64,000 nt of DNA from JAJEEA01 sp965116765. GTDB lineage: Bacteria > Acidobacteriota > Vicinamibacteria > Vicinamibacterales > UBA8438. This document shows, in pieces, positions 44,414 through 53,588 of this stretch. The stretch spans positions 1,922,001 through 1,986,000 of the forward strand of contig OZ220718.1 of assembly GCA_965116765.1 (NCBI GenBank), in the 5' to 3' direction. The position numbers and the translations under genes are program-made. A model generated the notes under the pieces. The model did no database searches. It had not been told where the DNA came from and saw only the letters and a program-made list of their open reading frames with translations. How positions within the stretch are numbered: position 1 is the first letter of the stretch; each line of letters begins with the position of its first letter.

Positions 44414-46081
44414 ATGATCTCACCGCATCACACCAGCCCCGCGACCCCTCACCGCGACTTCTGGAGCAGACGGGCGTTCCTGCGCGGAGTCTCGGGCCTC
44501 GCCGCAGTCAGCGGCGCGGCGCGGCTGCTGCCACCAGCGCCGGCCGTGGTCGCTTACGCGTGGGGACAGGAAACGGCCTCGCGCGCGACGGTCGAGACCA
44601 CGGCAGGTCGCGTCCGCGGCGCCGTCCGCGCGGGCGTCCACGTCTTCAAGGGCGTTCGCTACGGCGCGCCGACGGGCGGGCGCCACCGGTTCATGCCGCC
44701 CGCCGCGCCCGCGCCGTGGACCGGCGTGCGCGACGCCCTGGCGTACGGCGCGGCGGCGCCGCAGGGCCGGTCGCAACCCGTCACGAGCGAGGACTGTCTC
44801 TTCCTCAACGTGTGGACGCGGGGGCTCGGCGACGCCGGCCGGCGCCCCGTCATGGTCTGGCTGCACGGCGGCGGCTTCAGCTCCGGCTCGGGGTCCTCGG
44901 CCACCTACGACGGCGTCAACCTGTGCAACCGGAGCGACGTGGTCGTCGTCACCATCAACCACCGCCTCAACATCTTCGGGTCGGCGTACCTCGCCGAGCT
45001 GGGCGGCGACGACTTCGCGGCGTCCGGCTGCACGGGCATGCTCGACATCGTCGCCGCCCTCGAGTGGGTGCGCGACAACATCGAGGCCTTCGGCGGCGAC
45101 CCGGGCCGCGTGACGGTGTTCGGCGAGTCCGGCGGCGGGCGGAAGGTCTCGACCCTGCTCGCGATGCCCGACGCCAAGGGGCTCTTCCACCGCGCGATCA
45201 TCCAGAGCGGCGCGGTGCTGCGCGTGCGCAATCCGCACGATGCCACTCGCGAGGCCGAGCTGCTGCTCTCGAAGCTCGGCCTGCGCGCGGACCAGGCCCG
45301 GGACCTGCAGGCGGTTCCCACCGACCGGCTGTTCGCGGCGTTCACGGAGATGTCCCGCGACTTCGAGCCGGAGGAGCACGTGGTCGGCATGACCACCAGC
45401 ACCCCGGTGCTGGACGGACGCTTCATCCCCGTCCATCCCTTCGATCCGACGGCGGCCGAAATCTCGAGGGACGTGCCGGTGATCGTCGGCTACAACCGCA
45501 CCGAGGAGACGCTGTGGTGGCGCGGCCGCGAGATGCCGCTCGACATGACGGAATCCGATCTGCGGGGACGGATCGCGGCGCGGCTGCGGAGCGCCGCCGA
45601 CGCCGTCCGCGTCGTCGCCGCCTATCGCGGCGCCTATCCCGACGCGCGCCCGTGGGACCTCTACATCCTGATCTGCACCGACCACCCGCGCGGCATGTAC
45701 GCGCGCGAGCTCGCGGCGCGCAAGACCGCGCAGGGCGGCGCCCCCGCCTGGCTCTACCGCTTCGACTGGGACATGGGGGGCGAGATGAAGACGCCCCATG
45801 CTCTCGAGATCCGCTTCGTCTTCGACAACGTCGACCACACCGAGACCCGGCTGTTCGACCTGCCCGGTTCGCCGTCCGCGCGCGCCCTCGCCGGCCGGAT
45901 GAGCGCCTCGTGGGCGGCGTTCGCCCGCACCGGGAACCCCGACACTCATGATCTGCCGCACTGGCCGGTCTACGCCCGCGACACGCGGCAGGCGATGCTC
46001 TTCGACAACGAGAGCCGCATCGTGCGCGACCACGACCGCGGTCCGCGGCTGGTGATGGAAGAGGTGCTCGGACTGGCGTGA
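44414..46081 (+). CDS. Type-B carboxylesterase/lipase with Tat signal
   Basis: A 555-residue alpha/beta hydrolase of the carboxylesterase type B family. The twin-arginine-like start (WSRRAFLRGVSGLAAVSGAA) implies export. Visible motifs are EDCLFLNVWTRG, the oxyanion loop WLHGGGFSSGSG, the nucleophile GESGGGRKVS (Gly replaces the usual Ala after Ser), an acidic residue in GYNRTEETLWW and the His in KTPHALEIRFVFDN. ATG at 44414 has AGGAG upstream and lies 32 bases after the accessory gene, so it is probably in the nitrile hydratase operon. It is an esterase, not an amidase, so a classical nitrile-to-acid pathway is not complete here. Confidence 0.87.
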   Translation: MISPHHTSPATPHRDFWSRRAFLRGVSGLAAVSGAARLLPPAPAVVAYAWGQETASRATVETTAGRVRGAVRAGVHVFKGVRYGAPTGGRHRFMPPAAPAPWTGVRDALAYGAAAPQGRSQPVTSEDCLFLNVWTRGLGDAGRRPVMVWLHGGGFSSGSGSSATYDGVNLCNRSDVVVVTINHRLNIFGSAYLAELGGDDFAASGCTGMLDIVAALEWVRDNIEAFGGDPGRVTVFGESGGGRKVSTLLAMPDAKGLFHRAIIQSGAVLRVRNPHDATREAELLLSKLGLRADQARDLQAVPTDRLFAAFTEMSRDFEPEEHVVGMTTSTPVLDGRFIPVHPFDPTAAEISRDVPVIVGYNRTEETLWWRGREMPLDMTESDLRGRIAARLRSAADAVRVVAAYRGAYPDARPWDLYILICTDHPRGMYARELAARKTAQGGAPAWLYRFDWDMGGEMKTPHALEIRFVFDNVDHTETRLFDLPGSPSARALAGRMSASWAAFARTGNPDTHDLPHWPVYARDTRQAMLFDNESRIVRDHDRGPRLVMEEVLGLA

Positions 46082-46217
46082 AGCCGGATGCGGCCCGCGG
46101 GCCCCGTGGCGGCCCACGCCCGGGCCGCTTGCGGCCGGTCATCCCACGGGCGTCTGCGATAGTCTCGCGGTGTCGGTGTCGACGGCCGCGAAGCGGCCAC
46201 CTGCACGGAGAGTACCC

Positions 46218-47213
46218 ATGACGAGAATGTCGATGCGGCTCGCGGTCCTGGCGGGCATCGTGGGGCTCGGGCTGCCCCTCGGGTCGAGCGCGAGCCCGGA
46301 GGCCCAGCCGCCCGAGCGCGAGCCGGTCAGCATCGCGCAGTTCGACCGGTGGATGGACGAGCTGTCGAACTGGGGCCGGTGGGGCGCCGACGACCAGATC
46401 GGGGCCGCCAACCTGATGACCGACGAGAAGCGCCGCGAGGCGGCGGCCCTCGTGCGGACCGGCACGACGGTGTCGCTGTCGCACGACTTCCTCACCGAGG
46501 AGGCGGTCGACGCGGCCGAGCCCTACGTGCTGCAGATGAACATCAACCCCGAGGGGCAGAACTCGGGCGACCGCGTCGAGGTCTACTTCCACGGCGTGAC
46601 CTACTCCCACCTCGACGGGCTGTGCCACGTCTTCTACAAGGACAAGCTCTACAACGGCCTCGACTTCCGCGACGTCGTCACCGAGGACGGCTGCTCGCTG
46701 ATGGACACCACGCAGATGAAGGACGGCCTGGTGACGCGGGGCGTGCTCGTCGACATGCCCCGGCTGAAGGGCGTGCCGTACCTCGAGCCGGGCACGAAGC
46801 TGTACCGCGAGGACATCGAGGCGTGGGAGGAGTACGCCGGGGTCCGGCTGGGGCCGGGCGACGCGCTGCTCCTGCGCACCGGCCGCTGGGCCTACCGCGA
46901 GGCGGTGGGGCCGACGCGCGAGATGTCGGGGTGGGACGCCTCGGTCATCCCGTTCCTCGCCGAGCGCGACATCGCCCTCCTCGGGGCCGACTCGGTTCAC
47001 GAGGCGCCGGACAGCGTGCCGGGCCTGCGCGTCAATCCCATCCACCGGTTCGCGATCGTCGCGCGCGGGATGAACCTGCTCGACAACATCGACCTCGACG
47101 CGGCGGCCGAGACGGCGGCCCGGCTCAACCGGTGGGAGTTCATGCTGATAGTGGCTCCGCTGCGCGTGCCTGGCGGCACGGGGTCGCCGGTGAACCCGAT
47201 CGCCATCTTCTGA
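46218..47213 (+). CDS. Metal-dependent cyclase family protein (second paralogue)
   Basis: A 331-residue exported cyclase. The signal peptide (LAVLAGIVGLGLPLGSSA) is Sec-like rather than Tat-like. The HxDxxxH metal site is YSHLDGLCHVF, and the family segments NWGRWGADDQIGAANLMT and GGTGSPVNPIAIF closely parallel those of the paralogue at 20472-21557. ATG at 46218 has GGAGAG upstream; the longer GTG start at 46170 has none. It lies 136 bases after the esterase gene on the same strand. The substrate is unknown. Confidence 0.85.
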   Translation: MTRMSMRLAVLAGIVGLGLPLGSSASPEAQPPEREPVSIAQFDRWMDELSNWGRWGADDQIGAANLMTDEKRREAAALVRTGTTVSLSHDFLTEEAVDAAEPYVLQMNINPEGQNSGDRVEVYFHGVTYSHLDGLCHVFYKDKLYNGLDFRDVVTEDGCSLMDTTQMKDGLVTRGVLVDMPRLKGVPYLEPGTKLYREDIEAWEEYAGVRLGPGDALLLRTGRWAYREAVGPTREMSGWDASVIPFLAERDIALLGADSVHEAPDSVPGLRVNPIHRFAIVARGMNLLDNIDLDAAAETAARLNRWEFMLIVAPLRVPGGTGSPVNPIAIF

Positions 47214-47557
47214 CGACGGAACGGACTGACCGCTCTTCGGCGCCCGAAGGCCGCGGTCCGGGAACCACCGACTACACTGTGCCCCTTCGGCGGCGCGAGA
47301 CGAGGGATCGGCCTGACCCCGGCCGCGGGCGGCGCGTCGCGAATCGACGCCCGAAGGTCGGCGGTCCGAGAACGGCCGATCAGTCTGCCCGCCTTCCGGC
47401 GGCTCGAGAACAAGATCAGCCGGGAGCCCGCCCTCCGGCGCGTGGCGAAGACGATGACCGGTCCGGCGCCGCGTAGCGATTCGAAAGCGCCGGAGCAGAT
47501 TGACCGGTCTGCCGCAACCATTCACGGGCGGGGGCCGGCCCCTGGAGCATCAACGAC
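47214..47557. repeat. 344-bp intergenic region of degenerate repeats
   Basis: No gene is present. CGCCCGAAGG with a following GGTCCG-GAAC occurs at 47241-47265 and 47348-47373. A second motif, roughly CTGCCCGCC-TTCGGCGG-GCGAGAAC, appears in diverged form starting near 47226, 47277, 47384 and 47424. The units are rich in short complementary arms (TTCGGCG/CGCCCGAA). The pattern resembles decayed intergenic repeat elements. Confidence 0.45.
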
Positions 47558-48613
47558 ATGTCGAACAGGGTCATCCCACTCTTCAGCGACACCGATACGC
47601 GCCCCACACCCGGAATGCGCGCCGCCATCGCCGCGGCCGACGTCGGCGACGAGCAGAAGGGCGAGGACCCCACAATCATCCGGCTGCAGGAACGGGTGGC
47701 GGAGCTGCTCGGCAAGGAGGCGGCCCTGTGGCTGCCCACCGGCACGATGTGCAACCTCGTGGCGGTGAAGACCCACACGCGGCCCGGGGACGCCCTCGTC
47801 GCCGACTGGATGGCCCACGTCATCCGCGCCGAGTCGGGTGGAGCCGCGCTCGCCTCCGGCGTCATCGTGGAGGGAATCCGGACCGAACGCGGCATCTTCA
47901 CCGCGGCCGAGCTCGGGGCGGCGATGGACCGGGTCGTCGCCGTGCCCGAACCCTACGGCCAGCCCGTGGGGCTCGTCTGCGTCGAGCAGACCCACAACTT
48001 CGGCGGCGGCGCGGTTTGGCCGTTGGAGGCGCTCGACGCCGTCGCCGCCATCGCGCGCGCCCGCAGCGTGCCGCTGCACATGGACGGCGCGAGGCTGCTG
48101 AACGCCTGCACGGCACTCGGGGTCCCCGCCGGCGCGGTCGCGGAGCGGGTGGACAGCGTGTGGCTCGACTTCACCAAGGGGCTCGGCGCCCCCATCGGTG
48201 CGGTGCTCGCGGGGACAGCGGCGTTCATTGCGCGCGCGCGCCGCTACAAGCAGCTCTTCGGCGGCGCCATGCGCCAGGCGGGCATCGCCGCCGCGGGGTG
48301 CCTGTACGCCCTCGACCACCACGTCGACCGCCTCGTGGAGGACCACGAGAACGCCAGCCGGCTCGCCCGCGGACTGGCCGAGATCGACGGCATCGAGGTC
48401 CGCACCGCCATCCCGGACACCAACATGGTCTTCTTCGACGCGTCCGGACTGGGTCTGAGCAACCGGGAGTTCCTCGACCGCCTCGCGGCGGCCGGCGTGC
48501 GCATGAGCGGCGCCGGCGGGGCGATCCGCGCCGTCACCCACCTCGACGTCTCCCGCGCCGACATCGACCGCGCCCTCGCCGCGGTGCGCGACGTCGCCGC
48601 AGGCCGGGCGTGA
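47558..48613 (+). CDS. ltaE: Low-specificity L-threonine aldolase
   Basis: A 351-residue PLP enzyme of the beta-eliminating lyase family that splits L-threonine or L-allo-threonine into glycine and acetaldehyde. The N-terminal LFSDTDTRPTPGMRAAIAAA and VGDEQKGEDPTI match the family, as do LPTGTMCNL, the substrate-stacking His in DWMAHVIRAESGG, LHMDGARLLNA and the PLP lysine Lys207 in DFTKGLGAPIGAVL. Length is normal. It is cytoplasmic and stands alone after the repeat-rich gap, convergent with the PQQ-dehydrogenase gene 22 bases away. Confidence 0.85.
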   Translation: MSNRVIPLFSDTDTRPTPGMRAAIAAADVGDEQKGEDPTIIRLQERVAELLGKEAALWLPTGTMCNLVAVKTHTRPGDALVADWMAHVIRAESGGAALASGVIVEGIRTERGIFTAAELGAAMDRVVAVPEPYGQPVGLVCVEQTHNFGGGAVWPLEALDAVAAIARARSVPLHMDGARLLNACTALGVPAGAVAERVDSVWLDFTKGLGAPIGAVLAGTAAFIARARRYKQLFGGAMRQAGIAAAGCLYALDHHVDRLVEDHENASRLARGLAEIDGIEVRTAIPDTNMVFFDASGLGLSNREFLDRLAAAGVRMSGAGGAIRAVTHLDVSRADIDRALAAVRDVAAGRA

Positions 48614-48635
48614 GCCGGCCCCGCCGCAAGCCGCA

Positions 48636-50441
48636 TCACTCCGCGTCCGGCAACGCGAACACGTAGAGCGTATTGCCCGACGCGGGACGAATCTCCGGGG
48701 TCAGGGCGCTGAAGTGCGACGCCGTTCCCCCGGCCCCGGTGCCGACCGCGAGGTACTGGCGGCCGTCGACGGCGTAGGTGATCGGGAAGCCGCTCACCGG
48801 CGAGCCGAGCGGGATCTCCCACAGCACCTCGCCGGTCTCCTGGTCGAAGGCGCGGAACCGCCCCGCGATGTCGCCGCCGAAGACGAGGCCGCCGCCCGTC
48901 GCCACCATCGACATGGTCGCCGCGCGCTGCTCGTGGATCCACAGGGTCTCGCCGGTCTCGGCCGAGATCGCGCGCACCGTGCCCGCGTTCTCGTTGCCCG
49001 GCGCGAGCTGGTGGCGGTAGGCGATGGCGTAGGTGCGCGAGCGGCTCTCGGTGCGCGCGGCGGGGGTGTCGTCGGGGAACGTGGTCGTGGCGAGCATGCG
49101 CGCGCAGGTGTTGCGCAACGGCATGTACATGGTGTTGGTCAGCGGGCTGTAGGCGCCCGCCTCCCAGTCCTTGCCGCCGTTCCACGTCGGACACGCGAAC
49201 ACCTGCTGCCCCACCGCGGTGAACACGACCTCGGCGTTCTCGGTCACCGCGCCCGTCGCTCCGTCGATGCCGCTGATGACGTTCTGGGCGACGGTGGGGG
49301 TGGCCCACAGGAACTCGCCGGTCTCGCGGTCGAGGGTGTAGACGACGCCGGTCTTGCCGGGAATGCCGGTCACCACCCGCCGCGTCTCGCCCGGCTGGAT
49401 GCGCGGGTTGATCCAGCTCACCGCCGACGGGTCGGGCGCCACCGCGGTGTCGACGAGGATGCGCTCGAACGGGTGGTCGAGGTCCCAGTGGTCGTTCAGG
49501 TGCTGGTAGTACCAGCGGATCTCGCCGGTCTCGACGTCGATGGCCAGCGTCGAGTTGTGGTAGAGGTGCGTCAGGTCGACCCCGCCCAGCATGAACTTCG
49601 GGGCCGGCGAGGTAACCGACGTGCCCTGGTAGATGAGCCGCAGCTCGGGGTCGTAGCTCGCCGGCATCCACGTGCCCACGTGCACGCGCTCCTCGTAGGG
49701 CACGTCGCCCCACGTCTCGTCGCCCGGCTCGCCCGGGGCCGGCACCGTGCGCCGCCGCCACAGCTCCTCGCCGGTCCGCGCGTCGTGGGCCACGACGACG
49801 CACGACTCGGGCCCGCCCTGGGGCCGGCAGCTCCGGCCGGAGATGGCCCGGCCGTCGGCGATGATGGGGCCCGAGCTGTGCCCCGCGGGCGTCACCTTGT
49901 AGTCGAAGATCCGCGTCTCCCAGGCGATCTCGCCGGTCTCGGCGTCGAGCCCGAAGAAGTAGTCGTCGTCGCTGGTGTTGACGATGAACCGGTCGTAGAT
50001 GGCGATGTTCCGGTTGTTGCGCGCGTTGCCGCCCACGAAGTCGTAGACGTCGTCCGGAAGGTTGCGGCGGTGCTGCCAGATCAGGTCGCCGGTCACCGCG
50101 TCGATGGCCTCGATGACGTCGCTCGACTGCGGCATGTACAGCACGCCGCGGTAGGCGAGCGGCGTGCCCTCCTGCCGCCCCGCCGCGAGCCCGCGCGACC
50201 ACACCATGCGGAGCCGGCCCACGTTGCCGCGGTCGATCTGGTCGAGGGGGCTGTAGCCCCACCCGTCGAGGGTGCGGCGCCACGTCAGCCAGTCCTCGGG
50301 CGCCGGGTCGTGGAGCATCGCGTCGGTGACGGGCACGAACTCGTCCGCGGACTGGGCCGGCGCGCTCCCCGCCGCCGCCAGCGCCAGCACCGCCGCCGCG
50401 ATCGCCGGAACCCGGCGCAAGATCCGAGACTGCATCTGCAT
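48636..50441 (-). CDS. PQQ-dependent alcohol dehydrogenase-type quinoprotein
   Basis: A 601-residue exported quinoprotein with a signal peptide ending APAQS. Propeller motifs include WLTWRRTLDGWGYSPLDQID, AIDAVTGDLIWQHRR, TGEIAWETRIFDYK and DGRQYLAVGTGAGG. The active-site segment HWDLDHPFE has Asp-x-Asp; in alcohol-type enzymes an extra Asp two residues after the catalytic one is associated with lanthanide rather than calcium binding. No haem motif is present, so electrons must go to a separate cytochrome. ATG at 50441 has GAGGAG upstream. It is the more alcohol-dehydrogenase-like of the three quinoproteins in the window. Confidence 0.87.
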   Translation of the reverse strand: MQMQSRILRRVPAIAAAVLALAAAGSAPAQSADEFVPVTDAMLHDPAPEDWLTWRRTLDGWGYSPLDQIDRGNVGRLRMVWSRGLAAGRQEGTPLAYRGVLYMPQSSDVIEAIDAVTGDLIWQHRRNLPDDVYDFVGGNARNNRNIAIYDRFIVNTSDDDYFFGLDAETGEIAWETRIFDYKVTPAGHSSGPIIADGRAISGRSCRPQGGPESCVVVAHDARTGEELWRRRTVPAPGEPGDETWGDVPYEERVHVGTWMPASYDPELRLIYQGTSVTSPAPKFMLGGVDLTHLYHNSTLAIDVETGEIRWYYQHLNDHWDLDHPFERILVDTAVAPDPSAVSWINPRIQPGETRRVVTGIPGKTGVVYTLDRETGEFLWATPTVAQNVISGIDGATGAVTENAEVVFTAVGQQVFACPTWNGGKDWEAGAYSPLTNTMYMPLRNTCARMLATTTFPDDTPAARTESRSRTYAIAYRHQLAPGNENAGTVRAISAETGETLWIHEQRAATMSMVATGGGLVFGGDIAGRFRAFDQETGEVLWEIPLGSPVSGFPITYAVDGRQYLAVGTGAGGTASHFSALTPEIRPASGNTLYVFALPDAE

Positions 50442-50864
50442 CACACCACTCCTCGGCCGGGGCCGGGCGCCGCACCTTCCCGACAGGACGCGTTCTCCCG
50501 CCGCCGGCGCGACCCCTGGGCGCCGTGCCGCCATCATCGGCGCCACCCCCACGGGTGTCAAGGTGCACGCCCGCGCCTCGTGCCGTCCGGTACCACCGGT
50601 CGGCACGGCGCCGGCAGCCCCTTCTCCCGATGGAGGGGAGCGTCCCGGTCTGGCCGTCCGGCGGCTGAATCGGCGGGAGCGGCGTCAAGACACCGCATCC
50701 GGGCTCTCGCGGCATCCTGGCGGCCGTACCGCCGGCCGGGGGTGAAGCGCCGACGGGCGCCCCGTGGCGAGGGCCGGTTCGGGGGCGTCCTTGCACGCGA
50801 CCACCCTCCGGATCGATGATTGGCAGGTACCGAACGACGACCGGGACACCTGGAGGTGGATACA
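50442..50864. promoter_or_regulatory. 423-bp divergent intergenic region with a long hairpin
   Basis: No gene is supported. An inverted repeat at 50579-50607 has CGTGCCG pairing with CGGCACG and an inner CCGG/CCGG, with one T-T mismatch and a 5-base loop. It lies about 140 bases upstream of the PQQ-dehydrogenase start and 260 bases upstream of the gene at 50865. It may be an operator for one or both genes. Confidence 0.45.
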
Positions 50865-51872
50865 ATGACCAATCGTTCTCTCGTCGCGGCGTTGGCCGCG
50901 ATCGCCATCGCGGCGCTGGCCGCGGCCCCCGCGGCGGCCCAGGACGCGCCCCGGACCCCGTGGGGGGCGCCGGATCTGCAGGGCATCTGGGACTTCCGCA
51001 CCATCACCCCGCTGGAGCGGCCGGAAGACCTGGGCGACCAGGCGTTCTACACGCCGGAGGAGGCCGCGACCCTCGAGCGGGAGGCCATCGAGCGCGACAT
51101 CGAGCTCTGGGAGCGCGAGGCGCAGCGGACCGAGGTCGGCGGCAACGTCGGCGCCTACAACAACTTCTGGATGGACCGGGGCACCAGCCCCATCGAGACG
51201 CGGCGCACCTCTCTGATCACCGATCCCCCGAACGGGCGCTTCCCCGAGCTGTCCGAGGTGGGCGCCGAGCGCGCCGAGGCACGGCGGGCGCACATGGCCG
51301 AGCACCCCGCGGATACCTACACCGACCGCAACACGTCCGACCGGTGCATCGTGGGGTTCAACGCCGGCCCGCCCATCACGCCGCTCGCCTACAACCAGAA
51401 CATGCAGCTCTTCCAGACCCCCGACCTCGTGGTCATCCACACCGAGATGGTGCACACCTCGCGCATGGTGCCCCTCGACGGACGGCCCGCGCTGGACGAC
51501 AGCATCCGCCTGTGGACGGGCGACTCGCGCGGCTACTGGGAGGGCGACACCCTGGTCATCGAGTCGGCCAACTTCAACGACCAGCGCCAGTGGATCCCCC
51601 TGACCTCGGGGGGCTCCGGCGTGGCGTCGAGCGACAGCTTCACCCTGGTGGAGCGGTTCACCCGCCTCGACGACGACACCCTCGAGTACACGTTCACGGT
51701 GACCGATCCCGACACCTGGGCGGTCCCCTGGACGGCGTCGATGCCCATGCAGCGCACCGACGTCCCGCTGTTCGAGTACGCCTGCCACGAGGGCAACTAC
51801 TCGATGGAGGGCATCCTGTCCGGCGCGCGGGCCGACGACCGGGCCGCGGCCGAGGAGGGATCGCAGCAGTAG
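50865..51872 (+). CDS. Conserved secreted protein of unknown function
   Basis: A 335-residue protein with a signal peptide (LAAIAIAALAAAPAAAQ). It then reads RTPWGAPDLQGIWDF, a segment that recurs in many uncharacterised exported proteins of Acidobacteria, followed by RCIVGFNAGPPITPLAYNQN, VVIHTEMVHTSRMVPLDGRP and SRGYWEGDTLVIESANFND. The repeated aromatic-plus-Gly strands suggest a beta-rich fold. ATG at 50865 has GGAGGT upstream. It is divergent from the PQQ-dehydrogenase gene. I recognise the sequence type but no function is known. Confidence 0.7.
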   Translation: MTNRSLVAALAAIAIAALAAAPAAAQDAPRTPWGAPDLQGIWDFRTITPLERPEDLGDQAFYTPEEAATLEREAIERDIELWEREAQRTEVGGNVGAYNNFWMDRGTSPIETRRTSLITDPPNGRFPELSEVGAERAEARRAHMAEHPADTYTDRNTSDRCIVGFNAGPPITPLAYNQNMQLFQTPDLVVIHTEMVHTSRMVPLDGRPALDDSIRLWTGDSRGYWEGDTLVIESANFNDQRQWIPLTSGGSGVASSDSFTLVERFTRLDDDTLEYTFTVTDPDTWAVPWTASMPMQRTDVPLFEYACHEGNYSMEGILSGARADDRAAAEEGSQQ

Positions 51873-51954
51873 CGGGTCGCCTCTCCGACTCGGCGGCATC
51901 TCGCTTCGACGCCGGTGGCGCGGTTCCCGAAGTACCGGCCGCCGGCGTCGGGCC

Positions 51955-52043
51955 GCGTCACCGAACCGTCCGGCCGAGAGTGGCCGTCACCTCGGACCGG
52001 CTGTCGATCGATGTGGCGCTCCCCCGGGGCGTCACCGAACCGT
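51955..52043 (+). repeat. 15-bp direct repeat pair
   Basis: GCGTCACCGAACCGT occurs at 51955-51969 and 52029-52043, 74 bases apart. The second copy includes the first two bases of the DUF368 GTG start. The meaning is unknown. Confidence 0.4.
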
Positions 52044-53070
52044 GAGGCCCACGCCGGCCGTCACCCCTCCGATGACCGCCGACACCGCGGGGCCGGCCGC
52101 CCTCGGCTCCCTCCCGTCCCTCACGATTCGCGGCGCGATCGGCGGGGCCCTCATGGGCCTCGCCAATCTCGTCCCCGGCATCAGCGGCGGCACCATGCTG
52201 CTCGCGGCCGGCGTCTACCCCGCGTTCATCGCCGCGATCGCCGACGCCACCACGTTGCGGTTCGACCGGCGCACCCTCGTGCTGCTGACCGCCGTGGGCG
52301 GGGCGGCGGCCCTGGCCATCCTGCTCCTCGCGGGCCCCATGCGCAGCCTCGTGATCGAGCAGCGCTGGGCCATGTACAGCCTGTTCATCGGGCTCACCCT
52401 CGGGGGCGTGCCCCTCGTGTGGCGACTCGCCCGGCCCGCCTCCCCGGCCGTCTACGCCGGCGCGGCCGGCGCCCTCCTCCTGATGCTCCTCATGCAGCTC
52501 GGGCTCGGCGCCGGAAGCGCCGACGGCGAGGCGAGCGGGGCCCTGCTCTTCCTGTCGGGCCTCGCCGGCGCCTCGGCCATGATCCTGCCCGGCGTCAGCG
52601 GGGGCTACCTGCTGCTGCTGCTCGGCCAGTACGAGACGATTCTAGGCGCCGTGGACACGCTGAAGGCGGGGCTGCTCGACGTGGACGTCGGGCTGCTGCT
52701 CGACGCCTCGGCGCTCCTGTTGCCCGTCGGGCTCGGCGTCGCCGCCGGCATCGTCGGGGTCTCCAACCTGCTGCGCTGGCTGCTCGACCGCCACCGTCAG
52801 GCGACGCTGGGCGCATTGCTCGGGCTGCTGCTGGGCGCGGTGGCCGGGCTCTGGCCCTTCCAGCAGCCGGTCGAGCCGCCGTTGGGGTCGATCCTCCGGG
52901 GACAGGTCGTCACCGAGGCGTCGCTCCCCGGCATCGACCCCGCCGACTGGCCGCTCGCGCGGTTCTCGCCCTCGGTCGGCCAGATCGGCGCCGCGCTGGC
53001 CCTGATGCTCACCGGGCTGGCCGCGACGACCGCCATAGCGCGCATCGGCAACGAGCGCCGGCCCGATTGA
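52042..53070 (+). CDS. DUF368 membrane protein, candidate C55-phosphate flippase
   Basis: A 342-residue polytopic membrane protein of the DUF368 family. Two related halves each carry the signature loop: MGLANLVPGISGGTMLL and ASAMILPGVSGGYLLLLLG. Members have been reported to move undecaprenyl phosphate back across the cytoplasmic membrane for reuse in envelope synthesis. About eight hydrophobic segments are visible. The frame opens at GTG 52042; an ATG at 52072 is an equally possible start because both lack a good ribosome-binding site and the first conserved helix starts after residue 30. Confidence 0.85.
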   Translation: MRPTPAVTPPMTADTAGPAALGSLPSLTIRGAIGGALMGLANLVPGISGGTMLLAAGVYPAFIAAIADATTLRFDRRTLVLLTAVGGAAALAILLLAGPMRSLVIEQRWAMYSLFIGLTLGGVPLVWRLARPASPAVYAGAAGALLLMLLMQLGLGAGSADGEASGALLFLSGLAGASAMILPGVSGGYLLLLLGQYETILGAVDTLKAGLLDVDVGLLLDASALLLPVGLGVAAGIVGVSNLLRWLLDRHRQATLGALLGLLLGAVAGLWPFQQPVEPPLGSILRGQVVTEASLPGIDPADWPLARFSPSVGQIGAALALMLTGLAATTAIARIGNERRPD

Positions 53071-53113
53071 TCGCCTCGCGAGCCTCCGCCGGCGAGAGGG
53101 ACGGGACTACGGG

Positions 53114-53551
53114 ATGGAGCCGATCATCGACCACATCGAGATCACGGTGAGGGACATGAGCGTCGCCGTGCCGTTCTACGACAGGCTCCTTCCGCTCCTG
53201 GGCTTCGACCTCGAGCACAGGAACGGCGCCGTGCTGGAAGACCACGAGCTGCACGTCGTGGAGTACCTGCACCCGCGGCTGGGCTTCGCCATCAACTCGC
53301 CGAGGAGCGCGTTCCGGGGCGATGCCGTCAACCGCCGCAGGCCCGGCGCGCTGCATCACCTCGCGTTCAGGGCGGCGTCGCGCGCCGAGGTCGACCGGCT
53401 GCACGTCGAGCTGAAGAAGATCGGAGCCACCATCGTGATCCCGCCGCGGGAGTTCCCGGAGTACGTGCCGCCGGGCTACTACGCGCTGTTCTTCAAGGAC
53501 CCCGAGGGCATCAAGTACGAGATCGTCCACACCCCGCCGCAGCCGAAATAG
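53114..53551 (+). CDS. VOC (glyoxalase/dioxygenase fold) protein
   Basis: A 145-residue single-domain protein of the vicinal-oxygen-chelate superfamily. It opens IIDHIEITVRDMSVAVPFYD with the first metal-ligand His, has GALHHLAFRAASRAEVDRLH in the middle, and closes YYALFFKDPEGIKYEIVH with the conserved Glu. Such proteins bind a divalent metal and act as lyases, epimerases or resistance proteins; the specific role is unknown. It starts 43 bases after the DUF368 gene and may be co-transcribed with it. Confidence 0.82.
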   Translation: MEPIIDHIEITVRDMSVAVPFYDRLLPLLGFDLEHRNGAVLEDHELHVVEYLHPRLGFAINSPRSAFRGDAVNRRRPGALHHLAFRAASRAEVDRLHVELKKIGATIVIPPREFPEYVPPGYYALFFKDPEGIKYEIVHTPPQPK

Positions 53552-53588
53552 GGCTCCTCCGCCCGCTGACGCTTCACGACGGGATTCC

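Noticed and set aside
51955..52043. 15-bp direct repeats as attachment sites of an element
   Set aside because: The 74-base interval holds no integrase or cargo, and the second copy overlaps the DUF368 start.
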